From the NCBI GenBank assembly GCA_015665415.1, contig JADFAE010000013.1:215066-279065 (forward strand): 64,000 nucleotides of DNA. Direction: 5' to 3'. This stretch comes from Roseobacter sp. GTDB taxonomy: Bacteria; Pseudomonadota; Alphaproteobacteria; Rhodobacterales; Rhodobacteraceae. The position numbers were made by a program, and so were the translations under genes. Under the pieces are notes generated by a model. The model saw only the letters and a program-made list of their open reading frames with translations, was not told where the DNA came from and did no database searches. This document shows positions 1-9,879 of the stretch, one piece after another (the first letter of the stretch is position 1; each line of letters begins with the position of its first letter).

Positions 1-1533
1 GGTGAACCGCACTTGATTTGCGGTGGTTTGACGGTGGATGTAGGTTTCGGAGAAGGGCGCAGAGAGCATTTTTTGTGCGTGGGTTGCGGTGGTCTCGATG
101 AAATAGCCCAGCACATTGTTGTGTTTGATCTTCAGCGTGGTGATGCCGGTGTGTTCAGCGTATTGCTGCTGCATCCCGGCAATGACAGAGCGGCCTTCGT
201 CGCGCAGGGTGCGGGCTTCGTCCAAGTCTGTATTGTAGCCCGACGCGATGAAACCGCCATCGCGGGCCAGCAGCGGTGGTTCTGCAACAAGTGCTGCCTC
301 GAGTAACTCGAGCAGGCTGTCAAATCCGGTGAGATCGGCGGTCGCAGCGGCAATCAGGGGCGGCAGGTCTTCCTCTGCATTTCGTGCGGCAATGGCTTCG
401 GCCTGGGCCAATCCGTTGCGAATTGCGGACAGATCGCGGGGGCCTCCGCGATCCAGCGCCAGACGCGACAGGGCGCGATCCAGATCGGGGGCTTTACGCA
501 GGGCGCTGCGCAGCTCTTCGCACAAAGGATCACGGTCTACAGTGAAATCCAGCGCTGCGAGACGGGCGTTGATAACATCCAGATTACGCGAGGGGCTGGA
601 CATACGCTGCTCCAGCAGGCGGGCGCCGCCCGGCGTGACGGTGCGATCCACCACCGAGAGCAGGGAGCCGACGCGCCCGCCCGAAAGGGAGCGCGTCAAT
701 TCCAGACTGGCGCGGGTGGAGGCATCGATCTGCACCACCCGGTCTTCGGCCTCTTGTTGGGGCGGTTGCAACAGCGGCAGTTTGCCCTTTTGGGTGATTT
801 CCAGATAATCGATCAAAGCACCCATGGCCGAAATCTCGGCGCGGGAAAAGGTTCCGAACCCGTCCAGCGCGGCGACGCCAAACAGGCTACAGATCCGTTT
901 CTCTGACGCGGTGCTGTCAAAACTGGCCTTGCCCAGAGGGGTCAGCGGGATCTTGTATTCATCGGCCAGCGGCGCGGTGGTTTCAAAAGGCGCGCCTTCG
1001 GCAACAATCAGCTCTGAGGGCGCAAGGCGGGCCAGTTCCGGCGACAGGCGCACAGGATTGATCTGCATCACGTGAAAGGCGCCTGTGGAGATATCGGCCC
1101 AGGCCAGGGCGGCGGCGTCGCGCAGTTCGGAATATGAGACCAGGAAGTTATGTCGCCGCGCCTCGAGCAGGGAATCCTCGGTCAGGGTGCCGGGGGTGAC
1201 CAAGCGCACCACATCCCGTTTCACCACCGATTTGGAGCCGCGTTTCTTGGCCTCGGCCGGGCTTTCCAACTGTTCGCCCACGGCGACGCGAAACCCTTTG
1301 CGGATCAGTGACAGCAAATAGCCTTCGGCGGCATGGACGGGGACGCCGCACATGGGGATGTCTTCGCCATTGTGTTTGCCGCGTTTGGTCAGGGCGATGT
1401 CCAGCGCCTCGGCGGCGTTGACGGCATCCTCAAAGAACATCTCGTAGAAGTCGCCCATTCGATAAAAAAGCAGAGCATCGGAATGGGCTGCCTTGATCTC
1501 GAGGTACTGTGCCATCATGGGCGTTACGGTCAT
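1..1533 (-). CDS. mutS: DNA mismatch repair protein MutS (C-terminus beyond left edge)
   Basis: Missing from the ORF track because it runs off the edge. Reverse complement starts ATG at 1533: MTVTPMMAQYLEIKAAHSDALLFYRMGDFYEMFFEDA. It is still open at position 1 (APFSETYIHRQTTANQVRFT), in MutS style. Confidence 0.95.
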   Translation of the reverse strand, partial: MTVTPMMAQYLEIKAAHSDALLFYRMGDFYEMFFEDAVNAAEALDIALTKRGKHNGEDIPMCGVPVHAAEGYLLSLIRKGFRVAVGEQLESPAEAKKRGSKSVVKRDVVRLVTPGTLTEDSLLEARRHNFLVSYSELRDAAALAWADISTGAFHVMQINPVRLSPELARLAPSELIVAEGAPFETTAPLADEYKIPLTPLGKASFDSTASEKRICSLFGVAALDGFGTFSRAEISAMGALIDYLEITQKGKLPLLQPPQQEAEDRVVQIDASTRASLELTRSLSGGRVGSLLSVVDRTVTPGGARLLEQRMSSPSRNLDVINARLAALDFTVDRDPLCEELRSALRKAPDLDRALSRLALDRGGPRDLSAIRNGLAQAEAIAARNAEEDLPPLIAAATADLTGFDSLLELLEAALVAEPPLLARDGGFIASGYNTDLDEARTLRDEGRSVIAGMQQQYAEHTGITTLKIKHNNVLGYFIETTATHAQKMLSAPFSETYIHRQTTANQVRFT

Positions 1534-1600
1534 GCGCGGTCCCCCAGCTAGTCGCAGCACGACATTTACAGTGGCGACCTGAGAAGGAAAACCGGAATAT

Positions 1601-1616
1601 GCCCCTGCACAGGGGC
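1601..1616 (-). terminator. Hairpin after flagellin-like gene
   Basis: GCCCCTG-CA-CAGGGGC perfect inverted repeat just downstream of the minus-strand stop; weak T tract. Confidence 0.4.
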
Positions 1617-1625
1617 GCAGTCAAA

Positions 1626-2483
1626 CTATCTGGTTTGATTCAATTGCAGCAGCCGCTCAGAGGCGGAGTTTGCGATCGACAGCGAGATGACGCCCAGCTG
1701 GTGCTGAACCTCCAAGGCGATCATCCGGGTGGCAACTTCCTCCAGATTGGCATCGGTTAAATTACTGATGCCCATGCGCATGGCGTCAGAGAGTTTGCCC
1801 AGATAGTCATTCTGATCGGAAATTCGACTGGCGCTGGCCCCAAGGGCTGCGGCACCGTCCACGGCATATTGCAAAAAGCCCTCGATTTCACCCAAAGCCG
1901 TCAGCGCAGAGGCACCGTCCGTAATCGTGGTGCGATTGTTGATGTCAAAGCTGGCACTGCCTTCCAAATCCAGGCCGTCCACGCTTAGGGTGGAAAGGAC
2001 CGGGGAGGTGGATCCTTGACGGTCCAATGAGGTGGCAACCGTGAGGGAGGTGCTCCCGTTGCCATCCACATCCGTCCTGAGCAGGTTGACTCCATTGAAC
2101 TGGGACGCGGATATGATGGAGTTGAGCTGTTCAGTTTTCTGCGCCATCTGGGCTTCGATCTTGCCGTGATCCACATTTGCGCCCGTCGCGGTGATGGCCA
2201 GTTGTTTCATCTCAACCAGGATATCTGTGGCGTATTCGGCACCAACGGCGGCAACGGTAACCGTAGCCTCATTGAGAGAGAGGGAGTCGGAAAGCGCCGA
2301 AAAACCGGCCACATCGGCCTGCATGACCTGAGAAATCGCCCAGAGAGCTGCATTATCCTGGGCGGTAGAGATGCTCTTTCCGGTGGCAATTTCTTCCTGC
2401 ACGGTCTCCTGTGCCTGGGTTGTGCCGCCCAGCATTTGCAGTGCCGTCAAGGCCCCACTGTTGGCATTGGTGAACATGATCAC
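1626..2483 (-). CDS. Flagellin-like protein
   Basis: 285 aa. N-terminal flagellin signature (TNANSGALTALQMLGGTTQAQETVQEEIATGKSISTAQDNAALWAISQ) and C-terminal D0-like end (EVQHQLGVISLSIANSASERLLQL). Confidence 0.85.
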   Translation of the reverse strand: MIMFTNANSGALTALQMLGGTTQAQETVQEEIATGKSISTAQDNAALWAISQVMQADVAGFSALSDSLSLNEATVTVAAVGAEYATDILVEMKQLAITATGANVDHGKIEAQMAQKTEQLNSIISASQFNGVNLLRTDVDGNGSTSLTVATSLDRQGSTSPVLSTLSVDGLDLEGSASFDINNRTTITDGASALTALGEIEGFLQYAVDGAAALGASASRISDQNDYLGKLSDAMRMGISNLTDANLEEVATRMIALEVQHQLGVISLSIANSASERLLQLNQTR

Positions 2484-2797
2484 TCTTCCTTGCTGTCACA
2501 TGGGGGAGACTGGATGGTCTCTAACAAAGGGAAAAACCGTCATTCTGACGCGCGGATCTGGCCGTATCTTCCGACACTTTGACCACAAGATGCCATGGTC
2601 TGGCCTGAGGTGTTAAAGCTTGCGAAAGGTTTCTGGCGCTGCGGTGTTGGCAATATGGCGCAAATGTGTCGAAAGCGTCGGCATTTTAGTTGCATTTGTT
2701 TGAAGCACTTCCTTGCAGAAACTGCACTTGCGCGGATTGAGAGGTTGGAAAGCCTGCGATAAGACAGTGCGGACACTGAGGAGGACATTGAGACCCC

Positions 2798-5053
2798 ATG
2801 CCCAAAGCCAAGATTACCGACGAAGAAGCTCTTGCCTTTCACCTGGATCCGACACCAGGGAAATGGGAGATCAATGCCACCGTTCCAATGACCACCCAGC
2901 GGGACCTGTCGCTGGCCTATTCGCCGGGTGTTGCGGTCCCCTGCGAGGCCATCGCGGCGAACCCTGAAACCGCCTATGACTACACCAACAAAGGCAACCT
3001 TGTTGCGGTGATCTCCAACGGGACTGCGGTTCTGGGTCTGGGAAATCTCGGCGCGCTGGGCTCCAAGCCGGTGATGGAAGGCAAATCGGTTCTGTTCAAA
3101 CGGTTTGCCGATGTGAACTCGATCGACATCGAGCTGGACACCGAAGACCCGGACAAATTCATCGAAGCGGTCAAGCTGATGGGCCCGACCTTTGGCGGGA
3201 TCAACCTCGAAGATATCAAAGCGCCGGAATGTTTCATCATCGAGCAAAAGCTCAAGGAAGAGATGGATATTCCGGTCTTCCACGATGACCAGCACGGCAC
3301 CGCGGTGATTTGTGCCGCCGGTCTGATCAATGCGCTGCATATCTCCGGCAAGAAGATCGAAGATGTGCGCATCGTTCTGAACGGGGCAGGGGCGGCGGGC
3401 ATCGCCTGTATCGAACTGTTGAAACGCATGGGCGCGCGGCATGAAAACTGTGTCGTCTGCGACACCAAGGGCGTGATCTACCAGGGCCGTACCGAGGGTA
3501 TGAACCAATGGAAATCCGCCCATGCCATCACCACTGAGTTGCGCACGCTGGAAGAAGCCATGGATGGCGCCGATGTTTTCCTTGGCGTTTCGGTCAAAGG
3601 CGCGGTGACCCAGGAGATGGTTGCCAAGATGGCCGACAATCCGGTGATCTTTGCCATGGCCAATCCAGATCCGGAAATCACCCCCGAAGAGGCCCATGAG
3701 GTGCGCGTCGATGCCATCGTGGCCACGGGGCGTTCGGATTACCCCAACCAGGTCAACAATGTACTTGGGTTTCCCTATCTCTTCCGCGGGGCGCTGGATA
3801 TTCACGCCCGCGCCATCAACGACGAGATGAAAATCGCCTGCGCCCATGCGCTGGCGGCGCTGGCCCGTGAAGATGTTCCGGATGAGGTGGCGCTGGCCTA
3901 TGGGAAATCGCTGACCTTTGGCCGCGATTACATCATTCCGACGCCCTTTGATCCGCGTCTGATCCACCGTATTCCGCCTGCGGTTGCCAAGGCTGGCATG
4001 GACACAGGCGCGGCCCGCCGACCCATCATCGACGTCGAAGCCTATGAAATTGGCCTCAAAGGTCGGATGGACCCCACTGCCTCGATCCTCCGCGGCCTCA
4101 ACGCGCGGGCCCGTTCCGCCCAAAGCCGGATGATCTTTGCTGAGGGCGATGATCCACGGGTGCTGCGCGCTGCGGTCAATTATCAGCGTTCCGGGTTTGG
4201 CAAGGCCCTGGTTGTTGGGCGCGTCGAAGACGTCAAGAGCAAGCTGGAATCAGCAGGCATGGGCGATGCGGTTCGCGAGCTGGAGATCGTCAACGCCGCC
4301 AATACAACGCATTTGTCGACCTACAAGCAATTCCTCTACAAACGTCTGCAGCGCAAAGGGTTTGACCGTCACGATGTGCACCGGATGGCCGCACGCGATC
4401 GCCATGTCTTTTCGGCCTTGATGCTGGCCCATGGCCATGGCGACGGGCTGGTGACCGGGGCCACCCGCAAATCGGCCCATGTTCTGGATCAGATCAACCA
4501 TGTTTTTGACGCCGACCAGAACCAGGGCTCTGCGGGGGTAACAGCGCTGCTGCACAAGGGACGTATTGTGCTGATTGGCGATACATTGGTGCATGAATGG
4601 CCCGATGAAAACGATCTGGCCAATATCGCGGAACATGCGGCAGGTGTTGCCCGCCATATGGGGCTCGAGCCCCGAGTGGCCTTTGTCAGCTTCTCGACCT
4701 TTGGCTATCCGGTGTCGGAGCGGGCGGAAAAGATGCATCTCGCTCCCGCCGTTTTGGACAAACGCGGCGTCAATTTCGAATACGAAGGCGAGATGACCGT
4801 TGATGTGGCGCTCAATGCCGCCGCGCAAGAGGCCTATCCGTTCCAGCGTCTGACCGGCCCGGCCAATATCCTGATTGTGCCCGCCCGACATTCGGCCTCG
4901 ATTTCGGTGAAACTGATGCAGGAAATGGGCGGTGCTACGGTTGTGGGCCCGATCCTGTCCGGCGTGCCCAAGCCGGTACAGATCTGCTCCACCACATCGA
5001 CGGCAAATGACATCCTGAACATGGCGGTTCTGGCTGCCTGTAATATCGGATAA
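2798..5053 (+). CDS. maeB: NADP-dependent malic enzyme (malic enzyme plus phosphotransacetylase-like C-terminal domain)
   Basis: 751 aa; malic enzyme motifs (SPGVAVPCEAI, FHDDQHGTAVI, NGAGAAGIAC) and PTA-like C-terminal half; SD aggagg upstream. Confidence 0.95.
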   Translation: MPKAKITDEEALAFHLDPTPGKWEINATVPMTTQRDLSLAYSPGVAVPCEAIAANPETAYDYTNKGNLVAVISNGTAVLGLGNLGALGSKPVMEGKSVLFKRFADVNSIDIELDTEDPDKFIEAVKLMGPTFGGINLEDIKAPECFIIEQKLKEEMDIPVFHDDQHGTAVICAAGLINALHISGKKIEDVRIVLNGAGAAGIACIELLKRMGARHENCVVCDTKGVIYQGRTEGMNQWKSAHAITTELRTLEEAMDGADVFLGVSVKGAVTQEMVAKMADNPVIFAMANPDPEITPEEAHEVRVDAIVATGRSDYPNQVNNVLGFPYLFRGALDIHARAINDEMKIACAHALAALAREDVPDEVALAYGKSLTFGRDYIIPTPFDPRLIHRIPPAVAKAGMDTGAARRPIIDVEAYEIGLKGRMDPTASILRGLNARARSAQSRMIFAEGDDPRVLRAAVNYQRSGFGKALVVGRVEDVKSKLESAGMGDAVRELEIVNAANTTHLSTYKQFLYKRLQRKGFDRHDVHRMAARDRHVFSALMLAHGHGDGLVTGATRKSAHVLDQINHVFDADQNQGSAGVTALLHKGRIVLIGDTLVHEWPDENDLANIAEHAAGVARHMGLEPRVAFVSFSTFGYPVSERAEKMHLAPAVLDKRGVNFEYEGEMTVDVALNAAAQEAYPFQRLTGPANILIVPARHSASISVKLMQEMGGATVVGPILSGVPKPVQICSTTSTANDILNMAVLAACNIG

Positions 5054-5057
5054 TCAC

Positions 5058-5930
5058 ATGGCGATTTGGAACCTGGGATCAATCAACGCGGATATGGTCT
5101 ATGCCATGCCGCATCTGCCAACAGCCGGAGAAACTCTGGCGGCCACAGGATTGGACCAGTTTCTGGGCGGCAAGGGGGCCAATATGTCGGTCGCTGCCGC
5201 CCGTGCCGGCTCACGGGTGCATCACATCGGGGCGGTGGGTCCCGAAGGTGCCTGGGCCGTTGCGCGTCTGATGGAATATGGTGTTGATACCCGCCGTATC
5301 GCCACGCTGGATCTGCCCACCGGTCATGCCATCATCGCAGTGGAACAGGGTGGCGAGAACCAGATTATCCTGTTCCCCGGTGCCAATCGGCACATCAGCC
5401 GCGATCAGATTGGCCAGGCCCTGTCCGAGGCCGCAGCTGGCGATATTCTGGTGCTGCAGAATGAAACCAACATGCAGGCTGAGGCCGCCGAAATGGCGCG
5501 GGATCTGGGGCTCAGGGTTGCCTATGCCGCGGCGCCTTTCGACGCCGCTGCGGTGCAGGCGGTTCTGCCCTATCTGGATCTGCTCTTTCTCAATGAGGTC
5601 GAGGCGCAGCAGCTGCAGCAGGCAGGTGGAAAGGCCCCACAGGATCTCGGCGTGGCGCATGTCATTGTCACCTTGGGGGCCAAGGGCGCGCGTCACTTTG
5701 ATGGGGGGACCGGGCAGATCACGGATGTTCCTGCTCTTTCTGTCACCCCGGTTGATACCACCGGGGCCGGCGATACCTTTACCGGCTATGTCCTGTCGGG
5801 CCTGGACCGGGGCCTGCCCATGGCGCAGGCCATGGCGCAGGCCGCACGCGCCGGGGCCCTGATGGTCACCCGGAACGGCACTGCAGATGTCATCCCGGAT
5901 CTGAAAGAGGTGCAAGAGGCCCGCTTCTAA
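5058..5930 (+). CDS. Ribokinase / PfkB-family carbohydrate kinase
   Basis: 290 aa; N-terminal GGKGANMSVAAARAG and C-terminal DTTGAGDTFTGYV PfkB motifs. Confidence 0.9.
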   Translation: MAIWNLGSINADMVYAMPHLPTAGETLAATGLDQFLGGKGANMSVAAARAGSRVHHIGAVGPEGAWAVARLMEYGVDTRRIATLDLPTGHAIIAVEQGGENQIILFPGANRHISRDQIGQALSEAAAGDILVLQNETNMQAEAAEMARDLGLRVAYAAAPFDAAAVQAVLPYLDLLFLNEVEAQQLQQAGGKAPQDLGVAHVIVTLGAKGARHFDGGTGQITDVPALSVTPVDTTGAGDTFTGYVLSGLDRGLPMAQAMAQAARAGALMVTRNGTADVIPDLKEVQEARF

Positions 5931-5992
5931 AACACCGATTTTCCGATTTCATTTGGCCAGAAATATCCCGGGGGTGAATTGCGCATGGGGCA

Positions 5993-6015
5993 AGAGGGGG
6001 CTGGCCCCCTCTCTT
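5993..6015. terminator. Bidirectional terminator between convergent genes
   Basis: AGAGGGGG-ctgg-CCCCCTCT perfect stem between ribokinase (+) and msrA (-). Confidence 0.7.
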
Positions 6016-6029
6016 CCTTGAGTATTGGC

Positions 6030-6707
6030 TCAGTACCCCTTGGCAAAGGGCGCGGCATCGCCCCATAGCTGGCGCAGCCGTGCATCCCGGCCGCAGGCCT
6101 GACGGTAGCGTTTGTAGGCAGCGGCCTGGCGTTTGGGCCCAAAGCGGGTGAACACCAGATTGTCCCCCTTGTAATAGTTCTGATGATAGTCTTCGGCGCG
6201 GTAAAAGGTCTGGGCTTGTAAAATGGGCGTGACAATTTCTAGCCCCAGATCTGCCTGGGCCTGGGCCACGGCCTGTTCTGCCAGTGACTTTTCGCCCGCA
6301 TCAGAGACAAAAATGGCGGTGCTGTAGACTGTACCACGGTCACAGAATTGGCCCCCGGCATCGGTGGGGTCAACAGAGCGCAGAAACATATCCAGCAGGG
6401 TTGCGCGGCTGACGCGGGATGGATCATAGGTGATTTCAACCGCTTCAAGATGACCGGTTCCGCCCTTGCCAACCTGCTTGTAGGTTGGGTTCTGGGTGGT
6501 GCCGCCGGTATAGCCCGAGACCGCTTCGATCACGCCCGGTACGCTTTCGAAATCGCTTTCCACACACCAGAAACAGCCGCCCGCTACGGTCAGAGTTTCG
6601 GTTGATTGCGCTTCTACGCTATGGCCACGCAACACAAGAGCCAGCACCATGAATGCGCCCAGGGCGATGGGCTTGGCAATGGGCTTGAGGATCGCAAGGA
6701 TTTTCAT
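6030..6707 (-). CDS. msrA: Peptide-methionine (S)-S-oxide reductase MsrA, exported
   Basis: [12 protein letters not shown] active site; signal-peptide-like N-terminus [34 protein letters not shown] from the internal start at 6707. Confidence 0.93.
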   Translation of the reverse strand: MKILAILKPIAKPIALGAFMVLALVLRGHSVEAQSTETLTVAGGCFWCVESDFESVPGVIEAVSGYTGGTTQNPTYKQVGKGGTGHLEAVEITYDPSRVSRATLLDMFLRSVDPTDAGGQFCDRGTVYSTAIFVSDAGEKSLAEQAVAQAQADLGLEIVTPILQAQTFYRAEDYHQNYYKGDNLVFTRFGPKRQAAAYKRYRQACGRDARLRQLWGDAAPFAKGY

Positions 6708-6847
6708 GATAGCCTCCGTTTTCACCACCCTGCCGCGCGCGCTTGGGGCTCTCAAGCCGGTGACATCAAATGTCACGTGGAGGTGAGCGTAAGTTATCGA
6801 TTGTAAATTGGATCCAATCCTCATAGCGTGCGGCCAAGGAGGACCCC

Positions 6848-7756
6848 ATGACAGAGAAAATGAGCACGCATCAGGCGACCGAGGATCAACGCAACGAAGA
6901 CATCCTGATCTATCTGAACGGCAAAATTGTCCCCAAGGCAGAAGCGACTGTCAGCGTCTATGACTCAGGCTTCATGTTGGGGGACGGGGTCTGGGAGGGG
7001 TTGCGTCTGTACAACGGGACCTGGGCCTTCGTCGAAGAGCATCTGGACCGGCTGTTTGAAGCGGCCAAATCCATCGATCTGAACATTGGCCTGGATCGTG
7101 AAGGCGTAAGAACTGCCCTTTTAGAGACACAAAAAGCCAATGGCATGACCACGGATGCCCATGCACGTCTGATGCTGACACGCGGGGTAAAAACGCGACC
7201 TTTCCAGCATCCTTCGCTGTCGCAGCAGGGGCCGACCATGGTGATCATCATGGAACATTCCAAGCCCAATTTGCCACGTCCCATTCGCCTGGCGACAGTG
7301 CCGCACCTGCGGGGATTGCCGATGACTCAGGATCCAAAACTGAATTCACATTCCAAGCTGAACTGCATCCTGGCCTGCATTGCCGCCGAAAAAGCCGGGG
7401 CGGATGAAGGGCTGATGCTGGATGTAAACGGCTTTGTGAACACCACCAATGCCTGCAACTTTTTCATCGTGCGCAAGGGCGAGGTTTGGACCTCTACCGG
7501 GGATTACTGCATGAACGGCATCACCCGCCAAAAGGTGATCGACCTGTGCCGCGCCAATGATATCCCGGTGCATGAGCGCAACTATTCTTTGGTCGACACC
7601 TATGGCGCCGACGAGGCGTTTCTGACCGGCACATTTGGAGCACAGACCCCGGTGGGTGACATCGACGGACGCCAGATTGGCAGCGGTGAGATGGGCCCCA
7701 TGACCAAACGCCTGCGCGGGCTTTACAAGGATCTGATCGACAGGGAGTGCAGCTGA
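6848..7756 (+). CDS. Class IV aminotransferase (branched-chain / D-amino acid transaminase family)
   Basis: 302 aa; [17 protein letters not shown] in [19 protein letters not shown]-like region (MNGITRQKV). Confidence 0.9.
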   Translation: MTEKMSTHQATEDQRNEDILIYLNGKIVPKAEATVSVYDSGFMLGDGVWEGLRLYNGTWAFVEEHLDRLFEAAKSIDLNIGLDREGVRTALLETQKANGMTTDAHARLMLTRGVKTRPFQHPSLSQQGPTMVIIMEHSKPNLPRPIRLATVPHLRGLPMTQDPKLNSHSKLNCILACIAAEKAGADEGLMLDVNGFVNTTNACNFFIVRKGEVWTSTGDYCMNGITRQKVIDLCRANDIPVHERNYSLVDTYGADEAFLTGTFGAQTPVGDIDGRQIGSGEMGPMTKRLRGLYKDLIDRECS

Positions 7757-8469
7757 TGCGGATCGCGATGTGGTCAGGACCGCGAAACCTATCGACGGCG
7801 ATGATGTATGCCTTTGGCAACCGGGGCGATTGTGCGGTGGTGGATGAGCCCTTTTATGCCAGCTATCTGGCGATGACGGGCCTGGTTCATCCGATGCGCC
7901 AAGAGATCCTCGATAGCCAACCCCAGGACCCGGAGGTGGTGGCTGAGGCTCTGCTTGGCCCGGTGCCGGCTGCCAGGCCCTACTACTATCAAAAGCACAT
8001 GACACAGCACATGATCGAGGGTGTCCCGCGAGAATGGATGCGTGAGGTCTCAAATGTCTTTTTGATCCGCCATCCGGCGCGGGTCATCGCCTCTTATGCG
8101 GCGAAACGGGAAAACCCAACGCTGGAGGATATCGGATTTCGCCAACAGGCCGAATTGTTCAAACAGTGCCAGGATTGGGGCTTGGACCCCATTGTGATCG
8201 ACAGCCACGACATTCGCAAAGATCCCGAGACCAAGCTGGAGCAGCTTTGTGAGGGGATCGGAATGCCCTATTCGCCCAAAATGCTGGGCTGGCCCAAAGG
8301 CGGGCATGCCAATGACGGCGTTTGGGCACAGGTCTGGTATGGGGCGGTTTGGAATTCGACAGGGTTTGCCGGTCCGGAGGCGGCCTTGCCCGACGTAGCT
8401 GAGCCCCTTCAGCCGGTACTGGAGGCCGCAATGCCCTATTATGAGGACATGAAGGCGCAGAAGATCTAA
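7747..8469 (+). CDS. Sulfotransferase-fold family protein
   Basis: P-loop-like MWSGPRNLSTAMMYAFGNRGD and 3'-phosphate-binding-like RHPARVIASYAAKR. GTG at 7747 overlaps the upstream gene; ATG alternative at 7756. Confidence 0.75.
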   Translation: MQLMRIAMWSGPRNLSTAMMYAFGNRGDCAVVDEPFYASYLAMTGLVHPMRQEILDSQPQDPEVVAEALLGPVPAARPYYYQKHMTQHMIEGVPREWMREVSNVFLIRHPARVIASYAAKRENPTLEDIGFRQQAELFKQCQDWGLDPIVIDSHDIRKDPETKLEQLCEGIGMPYSPKMLGWPKGGHANDGVWAQVWYGAVWNSTGFAGPEAALPDVAEPLQPVLEAAMPYYEDMKAQKI

Positions 8470-8473
8470 AGGA

Positions 8474-8507
8474 AAAGGGCTCTGATATGGTCAGAACCCT
8501 TTATTTT
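8474..8507 (+). terminator. Intrinsic terminator
   Basis: AAAGGG(c)TCTGA-tatgg-TCAGA(a)CCCTTT followed by ATTTTT. Confidence 0.85.
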
Positions 8508-8882
8508 TCAACTTTTTGGTGGGCGACAAGTGTACCAGATGCTGGTTGCAGGGCGCTGCGAGCCATCGGCGAGATTCGCCATTGTGGCTTCCGCTGGCCT
8601 TTTGGTGAAGGCTTGGGTTTTACCTGTGTGTTGAGAGCAGTAACGTGCCACGCGCTTGCTTACTGCGCCTTCGGAAACTTCATTTGGGAAGAAGATGATC
8701 TGCATACTGGAATAATACCCAAAGGATTCGATGGGGAATACCAAATGTAATCCACGCTGATCAGCAGGTGCTGGGAAAATGTGCTGGATAAGGGACTGAC
8801 GGCGATCGGCTGCAGCTTGCGGATCAACCGAACATGCTGTCAATGCTGCCGTGATGAGCAGCCCAGTAAGAATACGTTTCAT
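8508..8882 (-). CDS. Small predicted lipoprotein of unknown function
   Basis: 124 aa; MKRILTGLLITAALTACS, a lipoprotein signal peptide with lipobox LTAC. Confidence 0.7.
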   Translation of the reverse strand: MKRILTGLLITAALTACSVDPQAAADRRQSLIQHIFPAPADQRGLHLVFPIESFGYYSSMQIIFFPNEVSEGAVSKRVARYCSQHTGKTQAFTKRPAEATMANLADGSQRPATSIWYTCRPPKS

Positions 8883-8923
8883 GAAAACCTCAATTATTGC
8901 GTGAATATCTGATACAAAAATCT

Positions 8924-8951
8924 CATTATGATTGCTACGATTATCATAATG
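8924..8951. promoter_or_regulatory. Perfect inverted repeat in the AT-rich promoter region of the lipoprotein gene
   Basis: CATTATGAT-N10-ATCATAATG. Confidence 0.55.
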
Positions 8952-8972
8952 CTATCACAAACTGATAGATAT

Positions 8973-9257
8973 TTAGCCGATCAATTTACCCAGCTTCATT
9001 GCGGTGGCCATATCGCCTGAGATCTTGAGTTTGCCCATCATCACCCCGGTCATCGGGTTCAGCTTGCCGGTCAGCAGCTTTACCAGATTGTCCTGGCTGA
9101 TGGCGATGGTGCAATCGGTTTCCCGGTCCTGGGTGCTGGCGGCACCATCTGCCAGGATGATCACGCCATTGTTGCCACAGTCGAACTTGAGCGAGCCGTC
9201 AAAGCTTTTGCCCTGCAAGCCGTCTTGGATTCGATCCGCGATTTCCTGTAGCGCCAT
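8973..9257 (-). CDS. SCP2 sterol-binding domain protein
   Basis: 94 aa single-domain protein: IADRIQDGLQGKSFDGSLKFDCGNNGVI...LLTGKLNPMTGVMMGKLKISGDMATAMKL. Confidence 0.85.
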   Translation of the reverse strand: MALQEIADRIQDGLQGKSFDGSLKFDCGNNGVIILADGAASTQDRETDCTIAISQDNLVKLLTGKLNPMTGVMMGKLKISGDMATAMKLGKLIG

Positions 9258-9377
9258 TGTTCAACTCCCTGACAACCCAAGCCAAGGGGTAAGAGAGCGC
9301 ATTCATCCAGGCAAGCGTGACCGCGGGGAAGGGAAAGGCCCGCTGTCAGAGCGCATCATGTGGTCGGGTAAACTGGG

Positions 9378-9830
9378 TCATGTGATGGCTTGCAGGGTCA
9401 CATCGCAGGGGGTGGCGGCAAAATGCACTGCCAGGATCTCGGCAAAGGCATCAGGCGCGCTGGGTACCGCTGCAAACAGGGTCATGGATGAGCGCAGTTT
9501 CTTGGCGTCGGTAGAGCCAAAGATGTCTTCGGCAGATCTGTCCTGATGCGACAGAACCAATTCACTGACCTCAACCAACCGGGCAAGCAAGACATCATGG
9601 CCCAAATAGGCGGTGGCCTCTGACAGATCCTCAATGCCATAGAGCTGGGCCATATGGGATTGCCCCAGTTCGGCCAGTTGTGGAAACACGAACCACATCC
9701 AATGGCCGGTTTTCTTGCCCGCCTTGAGCTCTGTCAGAACATCCGGCCAGACAGTGTCCTGGGCTTCGACAAACATCTCCAGCTCTTCCGCAAAGTCATC
9801 CTCAAAGAGGTCATCCTCTTGATCGCTCAT
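9378..9830 (-). CDS. DUF1810 family protein
   Basis: FVEAQDTVWPDVLTELKAGKKTGHWMWFVFPQLAELGQSHMAQLYGI pattern; start chosen at MSDQEDD (9830). Confidence 0.8.
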   Translation of the reverse strand: MSDQEDDLFEDDFAEELEMFVEAQDTVWPDVLTELKAGKKTGHWMWFVFPQLAELGQSHMAQLYGIEDLSEATAYLGHDVLLARLVEVSELVLSHQDRSAEDIFGSTDAKKLRSSMTLFAAVPSAPDAFAEILAVHFAATPCDVTLQAIT

Positions 9831-9879
9831 GTTTAACTCCGTCTGCGCTGGTCTTTTGCCGACCCTAGCCCAAGCGGCG

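Noticed and set aside
2540-4123. 527-aa minus-strand ORF
   Set aside because: Antisense to maeB; composition (H/G/R-rich) is typical of shadow frames in GC-rich codon-biased genes.
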